NCBI GenBank assembly: GCA_030748635.1
Contig: JASMLP010000112.1
Location: 1 to 64,000 of the forward strand
Reading direction: 5' to 3'
Source of the DNA: Planctomycetota bacterium
Lineage (GTDB): Bacteria; Planctomycetota; JACQVV01; JASMLP01
Length of the DNA: 64,000 nucleotides
The notes beneath the pieces were generated by a model that saw only the letters and a program-made list of their open reading frames with translations, made no database searches and had not been told where the DNA came from. Position numbers and translations under genes: made by a program. Positions 52,868 through 62,074 of the stretch are shown piece by piece (the first letter of the stretch is position 1; each line of letters opens with the position of its first letter).

Positions 52868-53827
52868 TCAACCCCACCCCATATGTTCGATCAGCATCGG
52901 GGAAAACAAGACGATAAAAACCGTGGGCATGATAAAGCAAGTCAACGGTAACAGCATTTTGACCGGCGCTTCCCCCGCTAACTTTTCCGCTCTCTGAAAA
53001 CGTTTGACTCGCATAACCTCTGACTGTACCCGAAGAATCGGACCGATCGGACTCCCCAGATCATCCGCCTGGATCAGATTATTGCTGAAACTGATCACAT
53101 CCTCCACCAGGGTGCGATCGGCCAGTTCCTGGAGCGCTTTTTTACGACTCATACCGTACCGAATTTGCCGGAGCATTTCCCCAAACTCTTCCGCAATAGG
53201 GGTTCCTCGCTGGCGCTCGACAATGCGAGTTAGACCCGAAGTAAAATCCAGTCCGGCATCCAGAGCTAATGCCAGCAAATCGATAGAAAAGGGCAATTGG
53301 CGTACAATCTTTCGCTGCCGCCGGCGCACCGTGTCCCGCAGACTCAAAACCGGGAAATAATAGCCAAACGTAACGAAAATCAGAGTACACAAGGTCGCTG
53401 GAATGATTTGCCAGAAGGCAACGCTCAATGCGCCCAAAATCACGCTGCTGAGAAACATGGTAGCTAGCATCTCATCTGGAGTGAACACATCCGATTTGCC
53501 CGCGGCTGTCAATTGCCGGCCTAGGTAAGTTCGAGTCCGCCCCAAAGCGAGCCGAAATCGACCCAAAATACCAGCTTGCTGCAACCGTGAATCTCCGTAG
53601 ATCCCCAGTCCCTCATCTAAAGCGATATCCGGCACCTTGGCGATATAGTGAGCAACCACCTGGATGAACGGTAGTAGCATCCGGAAGAAAGGGCTGGTCG
53701 TGACCGTTTCCACATCCTTTTCGATATTCACTTCCGCGACGGTCTGCCGTGCCCAGACATTCGCCGCGAAGAAGAAAAGTCCCGCGCTGAGTCCCAGCAA
53801 AAGACAATAGAACAAAACTTCACCCAT
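52868..53827 (-). CDS. tadC: TadC-like inner-membrane platform protein
   Basis: 319 aa. One N-terminal helix (about 5-24), a cytoplasmic segment, two helices near 128-165, and a type II secretion F domain (about 180-300: RQLPFSIDLLALALDAGLDF; ALQELADRTLVEDVISFSNN; EKLAGEAPVKMLLPL), then a final helix (about 290-312). It forms the membrane base on which the TadA ATPase drives pilin assembly. It follows tadB by 34 bp and is followed after 4 bp by DUF192, the common Tad order. Confidence 0.9.
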   Translation of the reverse strand: MGEVLFYCLLLGLSAGLFFFAANVWARQTVAEVNIEKDVETVTTSPFFRMLLPFIQVVAHYIAKVPDIALDEGLGIYGDSRLQQAGILGRFRLALGRTRTYLGRQLTAAGKSDVFTPDEMLATMFLSSVILGALSVAFWQIIPATLCTLIFVTFGYYFPVLSLRDTVRRRQRKIVRQLPFSIDLLALALDAGLDFTSGLTRIVERQRGTPIAEEFGEMLRQIRYGMSRKKALQELADRTLVEDVISFSNNLIQADDLGSPIGPILRVQSEVMRVKRFQRAEKLAGEAPVKMLLPLTCFIMPTVFIVLFSPMLIEHMGWG

Positions 53828-53861
53828 ATCGGTTCTCCGTGACTCCCTTCACACAACCATC

Positions 53862-54854
53862 TCAGATATCGATTCCAACAATTTTCTGTATCATCCAGTA
53901 ACCGATAAAATCGAGCAAAAACACGATCGTGATGATGACCCAACCGGCGGTAGTATGAAACAAAGGATCCATGAATTCAGGGTTGATGTACGACAACGCC
54001 ACGACCAACAACGCGGGGAGAAGAGCGACCACGATGGCTTGAAACCGCCCCTGCCCCGTCATGGAACCGATCTTACCTTCGATCCGATTTCGCTCCCTGA
54101 TGATATTTTCCAGATTGGAGAATATTGCGGGCAAGTTCCCTCCCACCTTCCCGGCGATATGGACAGCGGTCGCCACGAGAGCAAGATCTTCAGAAGGAAG
54201 ACGTTCGTACAAGCTATCGACCGCTTCTTCCATGCTCGACCCCAACCGTATTTCTTGCAAAAGGATTCTCACCTCTTGCTTCATCGGATTGATCGACTCA
54301 TTTGCGATTTGCTCCCAACTCTTGGGTAAGGAAAATCCCGCTTTGAGATTATTCGATAGCCCCTGCAGTGCGGGCAAAAGTTGTTGCCTGAATTTCGTCT
54401 CCCGATTCTTTTTCAAACGCTTGAGCATGGCACGAGGCGCTCCCGCGGCACAAAGCCCAAACACCCCCGGAAGGAGCAAGGCCCCCCCCATCGCCATCGA
54501 CAGTCCTACCGTTACCAAAAAGAAGAGTAGCGAGGAGAGATAGATCAGAACCTGCGGAGGAATGGTCAAAAACATCGCCTCCATCGACCGCCCCGCATCT
54601 TCGAGGTATCTCTCCTCATAAGAGTCCCACCCGCGGGAGAATAGCACGACCCCAAGAGACGTAAAGACCACCACCGAGAGGAACACAATCGCCAGGACCA
54701 TTCCCTCGAAAGCGTCAAAACCGGAAGCGGGATCCACCCCGGAATTCATGGACGTCATCTGGGCCAAAACCCAAACAGGACAACTCGTCGGGAGGTTCAA
54801 AAGGACCTCCCGAAGAATAACCGTGAAGAATTTCGGCAAAATGTCATGTGCCAA
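53862..54854 (-). CDS. tadB: TadB-like inner-membrane platform protein
   Basis: 330 aa from an ATG overlapping the tadA stop by 11 bp; a start about 33 codons in (MTSMNSG) would fit the usual TadB N-terminus. Helices near 50-70, 100-135, 265-285 and 300-322 surround the T2SSF domain (about 150-260: KFRQQLLPALQGLSNNLKAG; VATAVHIAGKVGGNLPAIF). It is the partner of TadC in the platform. The gene order tadA-tadB-tadC is the conserved Tad core. Confidence 0.9.
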   Translation of the reverse strand: MAHDILPKFFTVILREVLLNLPTSCPVWVLAQMTSMNSGVDPASGFDAFEGMVLAIVFLSVVVFTSLGVVLFSRGWDSYEERYLEDAGRSMEAMFLTIPPQVLIYLSSLLFFLVTVGLSMAMGGALLLPGVFGLCAAGAPRAMLKRLKKNRETKFRQQLLPALQGLSNNLKAGFSLPKSWEQIANESINPMKQEVRILLQEIRLGSSMEEAVDSLYERLPSEDLALVATAVHIAGKVGGNLPAIFSNLENIIRERNRIEGKIGSMTGQGRFQAIVVALLPALLVVALSYINPEFMDPLFHTTAGWVIITIVFLLDFIGYWMIQKIVGIDI

Positions 54855-56523
54855 AAATCCCCATATCGACCCCCACTCCTCTTTGGTTCATCTCATGAAC
54901 AAAGTCGGGAATATGTCCTGTGGGCAAGTATTCTCCCAAAATTTTCCCATCCTCATCCATTCCGGTTTCCTGAAACCGGAAGATATCCTGTAGAAGAAAC
55001 TCTCCATCATCCAGAGGCGCGATCTCGGTAATATAAGTCACTTTCCGGGCGCCATCTTTGAGGCGAGTCTGCTGAACGACCAGATCAACCGCGCTGGATA
55101 TTTGGGTTCGAATTGCCTGTGATGGCAAATCCATTCCGGACATCAGGACCAGAGTTTCCAGTCGTCCCATGGCATCGACGGGAGTGTTGGCATGAAGAGT
55201 CGTCATGCTTCCATCATGACCGGTATTCATCGCCTGCAACATATCCAAAGCTTCGCCCCCACGACATTCGCCGACCATGATCCGATCCGGTCGCATCCGC
55301 AAAGAATTTCTCACCAGGTCACGAATTTCGACAGCCCCTTCTCCCTCGAGGTTGGGCGGCTTGGTCTCGAGATTCACGACATGATCCTGGGGTAACTGCA
55401 ACTCCGCCACATCCTCGACAGTAACGATCCGATCTCCTTCCGGAATATAGGATCCCAGCACATTGAGTAGCGTGGTCTTCCCCGAACCGGTACCACCGGA
55501 AATAATAATGTTCTTGTGCTCACGAACGATCAGTTCGAGAAAGCTAGCCATAGCTGGACTGAGAGATCCGAAGCTGATCAGGCCTTCCATCGAAAGTCGA
55601 TTTTCAGGAAACTTCCGGATGGTCAAACTCGGCCCACTGACCGCAAGCGGTGAAATCACCGCATTCACTCGTGAGCCATCCTTCAAACGGGCATCCACCA
55701 TCGGACTGGATTCATTGATAAGTCTCCCGATAGGAGCAATGATTCGCTGGATCGCCTGAACGACTTGCTGATCTTCGATGAACCTCTTCTCGGACAGTTG
55801 TAATCTTCCGTCACGCTCGATGTAGATTCGATCGTAACGATTGACCATGATCTCGGTCACCGAAGAGTCACTCAAAAGATCTTCCAGCGGACCCAACCCC
55901 AGAGCTTCATCCAGGATTTCTCGAATGAGCCGCCTGCGAGAAATATTTTTCGGAATTTTTTTCCGAATCCCCTTGATGATCTCTTCGACCACCTCCCGGG
56001 TTTTTTCTCGAGCCTCTTCTTCACTGACCTGCGTAAAATCCATATGTCGCAATCGCCGATCGCCCAGCAATTGCTCATGAATTTCCTTTTTGATCTCGAC
56101 CGGGATCGCCCCTCCCTCTTCCGATACACTTCGCTCGGGCGCAGTCTGCTCCACCGCCACGCCTTCATCCGCGAGCGCTCGCTTCAGGTCTTCCTGGTGA
56201 TCCAGATCACTTTCAGTCTGTTTCCGGTCGGCCTTGTACTGGATCTCGAATTCACCGATCTGAATTCGGGTTCCGTGATCGAGCACCGTATCGGACTCGA
56301 TACGCGCACCATCCACATAGGTACCGTTGGAACTCCCCATGTCCCGAATCCGAAACTTCTTATCCGGCGGATAGAAATAGAGGGTGCAATGAGAACTACT
56401 AATTCCCGGACGGGCCAATACGAGATCGTTTTCGGGACTCTTCCCGATCGTGAACTTATTGACAGTCAGATCGATTTTTCGAATCCGACCATCAACCTTG
56501 TTTCGAATCAGAAGCCGGGGCAT
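54844..56523 (-). CDS. tadA: FHA-TadA/CpaF secretion ATPase
   Basis: 559 aa. N-terminal FHA (about 1-95): GK (27-28), SSSH (42-45), SSNG (64-67), VDGARI. A charged linker, then the CpaF/TadA ATPase (about 165-555): LGPLEDLLSDSSVTEIMVN, RLINESSPMVDARLKDGSR, Walker A GGTGSGKTT (343-351), the Asp/Glu box VTVEDVAELQL, Walker B RIMVGECRGGEALDML and the His box TTLHANTP. It powers Flp/Tad pilus assembly or retraction. The FHA places the motor under Ser/Thr phosphorylation, in line with the kinases at the end of the operon. It is preceded by its own promoter (56582-56611). Confidence 0.95.
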   Translation of the reverse strand: MPRLLIRNKVDGRIRKIDLTVNKFTIGKSPENDLVLARPGISSSHCTLYFYPPDKKFRIRDMGSSNGTYVDGARIESDTVLDHGTRIQIGEFEIQYKADRKQTESDLDHQEDLKRALADEGVAVEQTAPERSVSEEGGAIPVEIKKEIHEQLLGDRRLRHMDFTQVSEEEAREKTREVVEEIIKGIRKKIPKNISRRRLIREILDEALGLGPLEDLLSDSSVTEIMVNRYDRIYIERDGRLQLSEKRFIEDQQVVQAIQRIIAPIGRLINESSPMVDARLKDGSRVNAVISPLAVSGPSLTIRKFPENRLSMEGLISFGSLSPAMASFLELIVREHKNIIISGGTGSGKTTLLNVLGSYIPEGDRIVTVEDVAELQLPQDHVVNLETKPPNLEGEGAVEIRDLVRNSLRMRPDRIMVGECRGGEALDMLQAMNTGHDGSMTTLHANTPVDAMGRLETLVLMSGMDLPSQAIRTQISSAVDLVVQQTRLKDGARKVTYITEIAPLDDGEFLLQDIFRFQETGMDEDGKILGEYLPTGHIPDFVHEMNQRGVGVDMGIFGT

Positions 56524-56581
56524 GATTGCCTTCAGAATCTGGACTTATCGGGGAACAACCACAGGGAACACAAGAATTGTA

Positions 56582-56611
56582 ATTATAGATCCAGACACGA
56601 CTTGCTGACAA
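56582..56611 (-). promoter_or_regulatory. promoter of the Tad-FHA-kinase operon
   Basis: On the minus strand TTGTCA, 18 bases, TATAAT, about 58 bases before the tadA start codon. It makes tadA the likely first gene of the transcript, apart from read-through from 57941. Confidence 0.65.
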
Positions 56612-56654
56612 GTTGCGAACGGATTTCCGATGCTTCCCCCCACCGTTTCAAAAT

Positions 56655-57941
56655 CTACTTATCGGCCATGTTATAGGTGTACTTATTGCCCTCGATATCC
56701 CGAACAATCGCTTTGTAACTGTTGGTCATTTTGGGCTTACCTTCCGAATCCATGGCCGGAACCGGAACGCGACGCTTAACCATCTTGCCCTGATCATCGA
56801 TAGCCATCTCCGCATCGGGATGCTTTTCCTTGAACTTAACCAGTCCTTCTGCAGCCCATGCCTGCTTTTTCCCACCATCATAGGAGTATTTCGTCTCCGT
56901 AACCTCAGCCATAACCGGAACCGGAAAACTCTCGACCTCTATCAAGGTGTACTTGGTGGTCATGTCCCAGTTGCGTTTTTCACTCCCATCCACTTTCTGG
57001 CGAACGTTCTTCTTGCCGATCCGACTATTTTTGCGCAAAAAGAAGCGCTTAGACACTTTGATGTCTCCCTTGAAACGCTTGGTCACCATGATGGTTGCCA
57101 TGCCGCTGGTATAGCTCAAGAACTCCAGCTCGACATTATCGGGCACCTTTTTGGAGACGCTCTCAGTGGACTCACTTCGACGCAACGACGTCGTCTGACG
57201 AGCCTCTTCCAGCTTTTCTTCATCCCAATCGGAAGGAACCCGGGCCTTTTCCTTTTCGATCAAGGCCCCAAGAGCACACTTCCAGATACTTCCCCCCTGC
57301 GCCTCGCGGGCTTGGGTCAATACCGAAACGGTATAGTGATAAACCTCATTGGCACGTACATCTTCGTCTCGATACTGCGTTTCTTCACCTAGCAAAACGC
57401 GAAACAGATTGGACTCCTGAGCGCCACCTTTTCCAGCCCCCTCCTGTTTTCCCGTCCAGCGGTAAATAACGAAACCGTAGGTATCTGAAACTTTTTTGAC
57501 CTTCCCATCAATCTCCGTTTCGCTCGATGGAGCGGTCCAGGAGACATCCAGGAACTTGCCTTTTTCATCGGGGGTGACTGTGAGTTCGGAAGGAGCGATC
57601 ACCACCTGCTTTTCTGGTGGCACTTCGATTTCGAAAACCTTGTCAGGATCGAAAGGTTTGACGGTAAAAAATGCCCAGGAAGCGTTCAGATCTGCGCCCC
57701 GCACTTTTTCCCAGCGTTTCGAAACCTCGGATGAAATTTTCCCAACGGCACCGATGTCTGGAGCCTTCTTCTGACGAGCCGAATCGATCCCTTTTTTCAT
57801 CGATTCAATCTCATTCAAGGTTTTCCCGACCCCAGCGTCCCCACCACCAAAGAAGAAAACGTAGATAAACGTTAACACCGAAGCTCCCAGAAGAAGCTTT
57901 TCTCCATGTTCCTTCAACAGGTCCTTGGGATCCATGGCCAT
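56655..57941 (-). CDS. single-TM protein with FN3-like external domain
   Basis: 428 aa; the ATG at 57941 has GGAG about 9 bases upstream. The N-terminus (DPKDLLKEHGEKLLLGASVLTFIYVFFFG split as KEHGEKLLLG and ASVLTFIYVFF) is a short cytoplasmic helix and one TM segment, a start common in unnamed planctomycete proteins. Residues about 110-215 look like a fibronectin III domain (PSELTVTPDEKGKFLDVSW; YRDEDVRANEVYHYTVSVL). The rest is charged beta and helix, with a repeated theme of Lys/Val/Thr strands and a C-terminal YKAIVRDIEGNKYTYNM. It stands 131 bp before tadA on the same strand, so it is probably an accessory of the Tad-like machine. Confidence 0.7.
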   Translation of the reverse strand: MAMDPKDLLKEHGEKLLLGASVLTFIYVFFFGGGDAGVGKTLNEIESMKKGIDSARQKKAPDIGAVGKISSEVSKRWEKVRGADLNASWAFFTVKPFDPDKVFEIEVPPEKQVVIAPSELTVTPDEKGKFLDVSWTAPSSETEIDGKVKKVSDTYGFVIYRWTGKQEGAGKGGAQESNLFRVLLGEETQYRDEDVRANEVYHYTVSVLTQAREAQGGSIWKCALGALIEKEKARVPSDWDEEKLEEARQTTSLRRSESTESVSKKVPDNVELEFLSYTSGMATIMVTKRFKGDIKVSKRFFLRKNSRIGKKNVRQKVDGSEKRNWDMTTKYTLIEVESFPVPVMAEVTETKYSYDGGKKQAWAAEGLVKFKEKHPDAEMAIDDQGKMVKRRVPVPAMDSEGKPKMTNSYKAIVRDIEGNKYTYNMADK

Positions 57942-58206
57942 GACAAATATCTCCGAGAAATCTCGTTTTCAGACGACTGTCAGATTCTTGATTACAAATG
58001 CGAACAGGAAGCCGATTATTGTACCGATTCATAACGTCAAGTCGACCTAGAGGATATAGTTTCATCCTCCAGGAACCCGAAATCGGCGTGGACTGGACGT
58101 AGGCATTTCATGCCGGAATCGCCTAGACTCCATGATCATGACTCCCGAAAACACCTTCTGGAGCTGTTTCCCACTCGCCAAGAGAAAGATACCGCCACCG
58201 ACTCGA

Positions 58207-58680
58207 TCAGGAGTTGACGGTAAAAAGGTCCTCTTCTCTCCGCTGAATAAGAGAGCAAACCTCTTCCACAGATACAGCTTCCATCAATCCCTCCAGGAAG
58301 GAGGGTTCTGAAAAAAGCAGCGAGATCCGGGAGAGCAGATCCAGATAACGCCCGTGATTCTCCGGGTGATGGGAAATACAGAAGAACACATGCGTCTTGC
58401 TCCCGTCGGGGGCTCCAAAATCGACTCCGTCCCGAGAGATTCCCAGCGAAACGACAAAACCGGGAGAGGCTGAGGTCCGAGCATGCGGGAGTGCGAACCG
58501 AGGCAGTATCGCAGTGGAACCCTTGTCCTCCCGATGAATCATGGCTTTCATGATTTCCCCAGCATCCGCCTCTTCACTCCCCTGCAACAGGGTCTGAACA
58601 AGTTCTGCGACGACACCGTCACGATCTGCAGCCTGAAGATCGACCTGAATCCGATCCGCCGACAAGAGATCCTGAATCAT
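58207..58680 (-). CDS. PTS IIA domain protein, PtsN-like
   Basis: 157 aa from the ATG at 58680, with GGAGGAAGGG directly upstream; longer in-frame starts have no support. It is a type-2 (fructose/nitrogen) IIA domain: N-terminal MIQDLLSADRIQVDL, the phospho-acceptor His (about 66) in LPRFALPHARTSAS, and the TAILPR/FFCISHHPENHGRYLDLL region. PtsN-type proteins carry regulatory phosphates and often act on K+ transport and metabolism. No other PTS gene is in the window. Confidence 0.88.
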   Translation of the reverse strand: MIQDLLSADRIQVDLQAADRDGVVAELVQTLLQGSEEADAGEIMKAMIHREDKGSTAILPRFALPHARTSASPGFVVSLGISRDGVDFGAPDGSKTHVFFCISHHPENHGRYLDLLSRISLLFSEPSFLEGLMEAVSVEEVCSLIQRREEDLFTVNS

Positions 58681-58870
58681 TCCCTTCCTCCACCGTAGAT
58701 TTCTACATGAATGGGTTCTCGTCCTAGCACAGGCCCGATCTCTCCGGCCCATTTCAACAGCTTCATTTTGCTCATCCCGCTTCCAAAAGCCAGAGGGTTC
58801 ATGTCAGGTATCGATAATATTTACCTGACTATCAGACGAAAGACTTTCACTCTACGGCGATCAGAAGGCA

Positions 58871-58876
58871 TACAAT
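58871..58876 (+). promoter_or_regulatory. -10 hexamer of the cytochrome gene, near-leaderless
   Basis: TACAAT, 8 bases before the GTG start at 58885; the expected transcription start is about 58883. No good -35 is seen at the right spacing. Confidence 0.4.
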
Positions 58877-58884
58877 AGAGTCCC

Positions 58885-60768
58885 GTGGAATCGATTCACC
58901 CCTCTTCACTCCGGTCCCGAACCAGGTTTCTATCCGCCCCCCTACTCCTTCTGGCTTGCCTTGTGGCCCCAGGATGTGACGACCCTCCCCCCACCGACCC
59001 CGTCCCGCCCCAAACCCCACCCCCCCAGCCTTTACTCTCTCGTTCATCGAATCCTGACCCCCACCCCACCGCCTCCTCCTCGGAGGTGGATGACCCCACC
59101 TCTCCCGATCCCGAGCGGGGGGCCCATCTTTTCGCCCACTACTGCGCGATCTGCCACGGTCCAACCGGTCGTGGCGACGGCATGAATGCGCATTACCTGG
59201 AAAACATCCAGCTTCCCGACCTCTCCGCCCCCCAATACGTGGAAGAGCGAGGAATCCAGACCATCATGGAGATCATCCGTGACGGGGGAGCCGGCACCTC
59301 CACTCAACGGTCTGCCATGCCCGCCTACAAACACACCTTCAGCAAAAGTGACTTTCAGGACATCATCGCCCATATTCAACGACTCCCCAACTGCACAGCC
59401 GCCCGAGCGTCCAATCTCTCTACGAGTTCCGATCCTGCCTGCGGCACCTGTCACAACATGGGGGGAACAGAACTCCTGGCCGCCGCGAACTGCGCTGCCT
59501 GCCACCTGATCCCCGGCCTGAAACGACGGGCAAAACGTGCCCCTTCCCTGACCGGGGTGGGCGGTCGACTGAAAAGACCCTGGCTCTACGACTTTCTCCA
59601 GATGCCCTATAACCGCCGCGCAGGAGGTTATATCCCCTCGGAAACGGTCCGCATGCCAGATTTCGATCTCAACGATTCAGAGCGCCTTGTCCTGACCGAG
59701 TTCCTGGCCTCGCGCTCTATCCAAGAAATCGAATGGAAACACCAATTCATTCCCGGTCCACCTCGGACACCGGAAGTCATCAGGCGGGCCGCCCAACCCA
59801 TTCTCGAATCCAAACGTTGCCTGGCCTGTCACAAGATCGGATCGGAAGGGGGTAAAGTCGGGCCCGATCTTACGGAGGCGGGTACGCGCCTTCATCCCCA
59901 GTGGATCTACAACTGGATTCTTTCCCCACAAAGCCATGTCTCAGAATCCCCCATGCCCAACCCGGGCCTTTCGGCCGAGGAAGCCCACACCTTGACAGAA
60001 TATCTCCTCACTCTCCGTGAGCCACAGACCGAACAGGCCATGTCGAAATCTCACCACCCTCTTCCTCCGCCATCCAAGGGAACGGCACTCCCCCAAACCC
60101 GTTCGTCAGAGAATATCGAAAAGGGGAAAAACCTGTACATGCAGCTGGGATGCTGGGGGTGTCACGATCTGAAAGGTTTCGATTACAAACAGCTTCAAAA
60201 AGATCTCGGTCCGATCGGGCCGGACCTTACGCTTGCAGGAATACGCCTATCTCGTGACTGGGTCTATGAATTTCTCTGGAAGCCCCATCCGATACGACCT
60301 GAACTCGGTTCTCGGATGCCAAGAATGCGTTTTACCCGAGACGAGATCGCCTCGATCGTCAACACCCTGGAGGATATCGCCGACGAGAACACCCCCAGAT
60401 CCCGCCAGATTTTGCGCCAGGCACTTCGGAAACACACCACGGGATCCCACACTCCTTCCACCGAATCGGGGAGCGAACTCTTTGTACGCTTCGACTGCCA
60501 TAGCTGCCACCAACTCGGAAGTACCACATTTCCACCGGTAAAAACCCCCTACTTTCCCCCCGAGGAAAATCGACGGCGCCGCCGATGGGCTCCCGATCTG
60601 TCCCACGCCGCCGACCGACTCCAGCGAGACTTCACCTTTTCCTGGCTACTCGATCCAGTCACAATAAAGGGAAACCGTGAATCCCTCATGCCCAAGGTGG
60701 GGCTCTCGGAGTCGCAAGCGTTTCAGATTCTAGAATATATAGTCCCTAAAAAGGAGTCGAGCCGATGA
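58885..60768 (+). CDS. six-heme c-type cytochrome lipoprotein
   Basis: 627 aa, GTG start. Lipobox LVAPGC (Cys about 31) followed by a Pro-rich spacer, so it is lipid-anchored in the periplasm or outer membrane. There are six CxxCH sites: CAICH (87), CGTCH (186), CAACH (203), CLACH (312), CWGCH (423) and CHSCH (538). Likely axial Met ligands occur in SAMPAY, VRMPDF, SPMPNP, SRMPRM and SLMPKV. The layout is a string of cytochrome c domains of CcoP/cytochrome-c551 style (GPDLTEAGTRL; GPDLTLAGIRL), which suggests internal duplication. It is probably an electron carrier for a terminal oxidase or external acceptor. The stop overlaps the next start (ATGA). Confidence 0.92.
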   Translation: MESIHPSSLRSRTRFLSAPLLLLACLVAPGCDDPPPTDPVPPQTPPPQPLLSRSSNPDPHPTASSSEVDDPTSPDPERGAHLFAHYCAICHGPTGRGDGMNAHYLENIQLPDLSAPQYVEERGIQTIMEIIRDGGAGTSTQRSAMPAYKHTFSKSDFQDIIAHIQRLPNCTAARASNLSTSSDPACGTCHNMGGTELLAAANCAACHLIPGLKRRAKRAPSLTGVGGRLKRPWLYDFLQMPYNRRAGGYIPSETVRMPDFDLNDSERLVLTEFLASRSIQEIEWKHQFIPGPPRTPEVIRRAAQPILESKRCLACHKIGSEGGKVGPDLTEAGTRLHPQWIYNWILSPQSHVSESPMPNPGLSAEEAHTLTEYLLTLREPQTEQAMSKSHHPLPPPSKGTALPQTRSSENIEKGKNLYMQLGCWGCHDLKGFDYKQLQKDLGPIGPDLTLAGIRLSRDWVYEFLWKPHPIRPELGSRMPRMRFTRDEIASIVNTLEDIADENTPRSRQILRQALRKHTTGSHTPSTESGSELFVRFDCHSCHQLGSTTFPPVKTPYFPPEENRRRRRWAPDLSHAADRLQRDFTFSWLLDPVTIKGNRESLMPKVGLSESQAFQILEYIVPKKESSR

Positions 60769-61271
60769 TTCAGGTCGGCATTCTTAGCGATACCCACGGA
60801 GAACTCGTCCCCTATCTTTTTGAATATCTGCAGGGTGTGGATCACATCATTCACGCTGGAGATATCGGCAGTGAATCTCTCATCACCGAACTGGAGGCCA
60901 TCGCTCCAGTCACCGCGGTACGAGGTAACACCGATCACAATCTTCCAGACCGATTCCCCCTCTTCGCAGAGGTATCGATAGGAGAGGTGCTCTTCTGTAT
61001 TACCCATATTGTGGATAGCCCAGAGCAAGCCCACCCCTCCATTCAAAGCCGATTGAATACCGAGAAGTCAAACGTCGTGGTCTTTGGTCATACCCATATT
61101 CCTTACATGGCCAAGCACGAATCGGTCCTCTATCTCAACCCGGGAGCCGCCGGTCCACGTCGATATCGATTCCCCAGAACAGCCTGCAAAATGCTCCTCA
61201 CTGAAAAAGGACCTCCAGAAACGATCTATCAGGATCTCGACTCCCACACCCCCTACCCCTTTCCTTCCTGA
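60765..61271 (+). CDS. YfcE/MJ0936-family metallophosphoesterase
   Basis: 168 aa. Motifs in order: SDTHG (8-12), HAGDIG, RGNTD, THIV and GHTHIPY, the full metal-binding set of calcineurin-like phosphoesterases. The small size and LNPGAAGPRR place it in the YfcE/MJ0936 group, with phosphodiesterase activity on model substrates and an unknown physiological target. The start overlaps the cytochrome stop (ATGA) and its stop overlaps the next ATG by one base. Confidence 0.92.
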   Translation: MIQVGILSDTHGELVPYLFEYLQGVDHIIHAGDIGSESLITELEAIAPVTAVRGNTDHNLPDRFPLFAEVSIGEVLFCITHIVDSPEQAHPSIQSRLNTEKSNVVVFGHTHIPYMAKHESVLYLNPGAAGPRRYRFPRTACKMLLTEKGPPETIYQDLDSHTPYPFPS

Positions 61272-62056
61272 TGGAGCGTGTTTCGTCGCTACAGCCAGCC
61301 CTACTGGTTGTCATTCTGGTGTCTATCATCATGAATGTTTGGCTCGTATATGAGATCCGAACTCGACACCACCAGTCCCTCTCCACGACCCAAAAGCTGC
61401 GAAAACGAATTTCCGACCTGGAGGCGGGCGCCCGATCCATCGCCATGAAAAACAGCATGGACTCTCTGAACCAGATACTGCGTGAGGAAGCAGAAGAAAC
61501 ACTCGATCAACTTCCCCGCCTACTCGCGATCCTCGGTCCAAGCTGGACCTTGAACCACCTCCTCGATCTGAGCCAGAAATTTCCCACCTCCAGCAAGATC
61601 CATCTGGAAGCCGGAGCCTTGGCGTACCGGATCGGGGATCAGAAAAAGTCGCAACACTTCCTGACCCAGGCGGTCTTAAGCGACCCTTCAGCATCAGCAG
61701 GTCTAATGCTTTTGTCCTTTAGTTATGATCTCGATGGCGACTCGGACCGCGCACGATTCTTTGCTGAACAAACGGTAGAATCAAACCCGGACGGCGCTTA
61801 CGGGTTCCTGGCTCGGGCCTACCTGGCTTCTGCCCAAGAAGAATCTCCTCGATCGATCCGATCTCTACTCGATCACGCCATTTCCCTCCGCCCCAAACTT
61901 CCTTTCGGCTATATCCTCCGGGCCCGAACATGGATTCAGGATCAGCAACCAGACCGAGCTCGCTCCGACCTACACCGTGCTCGAAAAATCGACCCAAGAC
62001 TACAACGTATCGATCAAGTCGAGTCACTCCTTTCCCCGAGTTCAACCCCACGATAG
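61271..62056 (+). CDS. membrane-anchored TPR protein
   Basis: 261 aa. One N-terminal TM helix (about 9-27, ALLVVILVSIIMNVWLVYE), a short coiled coil (TTQKLRKRISDLEAGARS) and five or so TPR-like units (about 95-255: KIHLEAGALAYRIGDQKKSQ; FGYILRARTWIQDQQPDRAR). It is probably a scaffold facing the periplasm. It is fourth-to-last on the plus strand of an operon that starts with the cytochrome, and precedes the diadenylate cyclase-like gene by 18 bp. Confidence 0.75.
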   Translation: MERVSSLQPALLVVILVSIIMNVWLVYEIRTRHHQSLSTTQKLRKRISDLEAGARSIAMKNSMDSLNQILREEAEETLDQLPRLLAILGPSWTLNHLLDLSQKFPTSSKIHLEAGALAYRIGDQKKSQHFLTQAVLSDPSASAGLMLLSFSYDLDGDSDRARFFAEQTVESNPDGAYGFLARAYLASAQEESPRSIRSLLDHAISLRPKLPFGYILRARTWIQDQQPDRARSDLHRARKIDPRLQRIDQVESLLSPSSTPR

Positions 62057-62074
62057 CCCAAGCCCCCTCACCTC

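Noticed and set aside
57942..58206. Riboswitch or small RNA upstream of the FN3-like gene
   Set aside because: Only a short imperfect inverted repeat around a CTATAT sequence was seen; nothing matches a known riboswitch class and no good promoter could be assigned.
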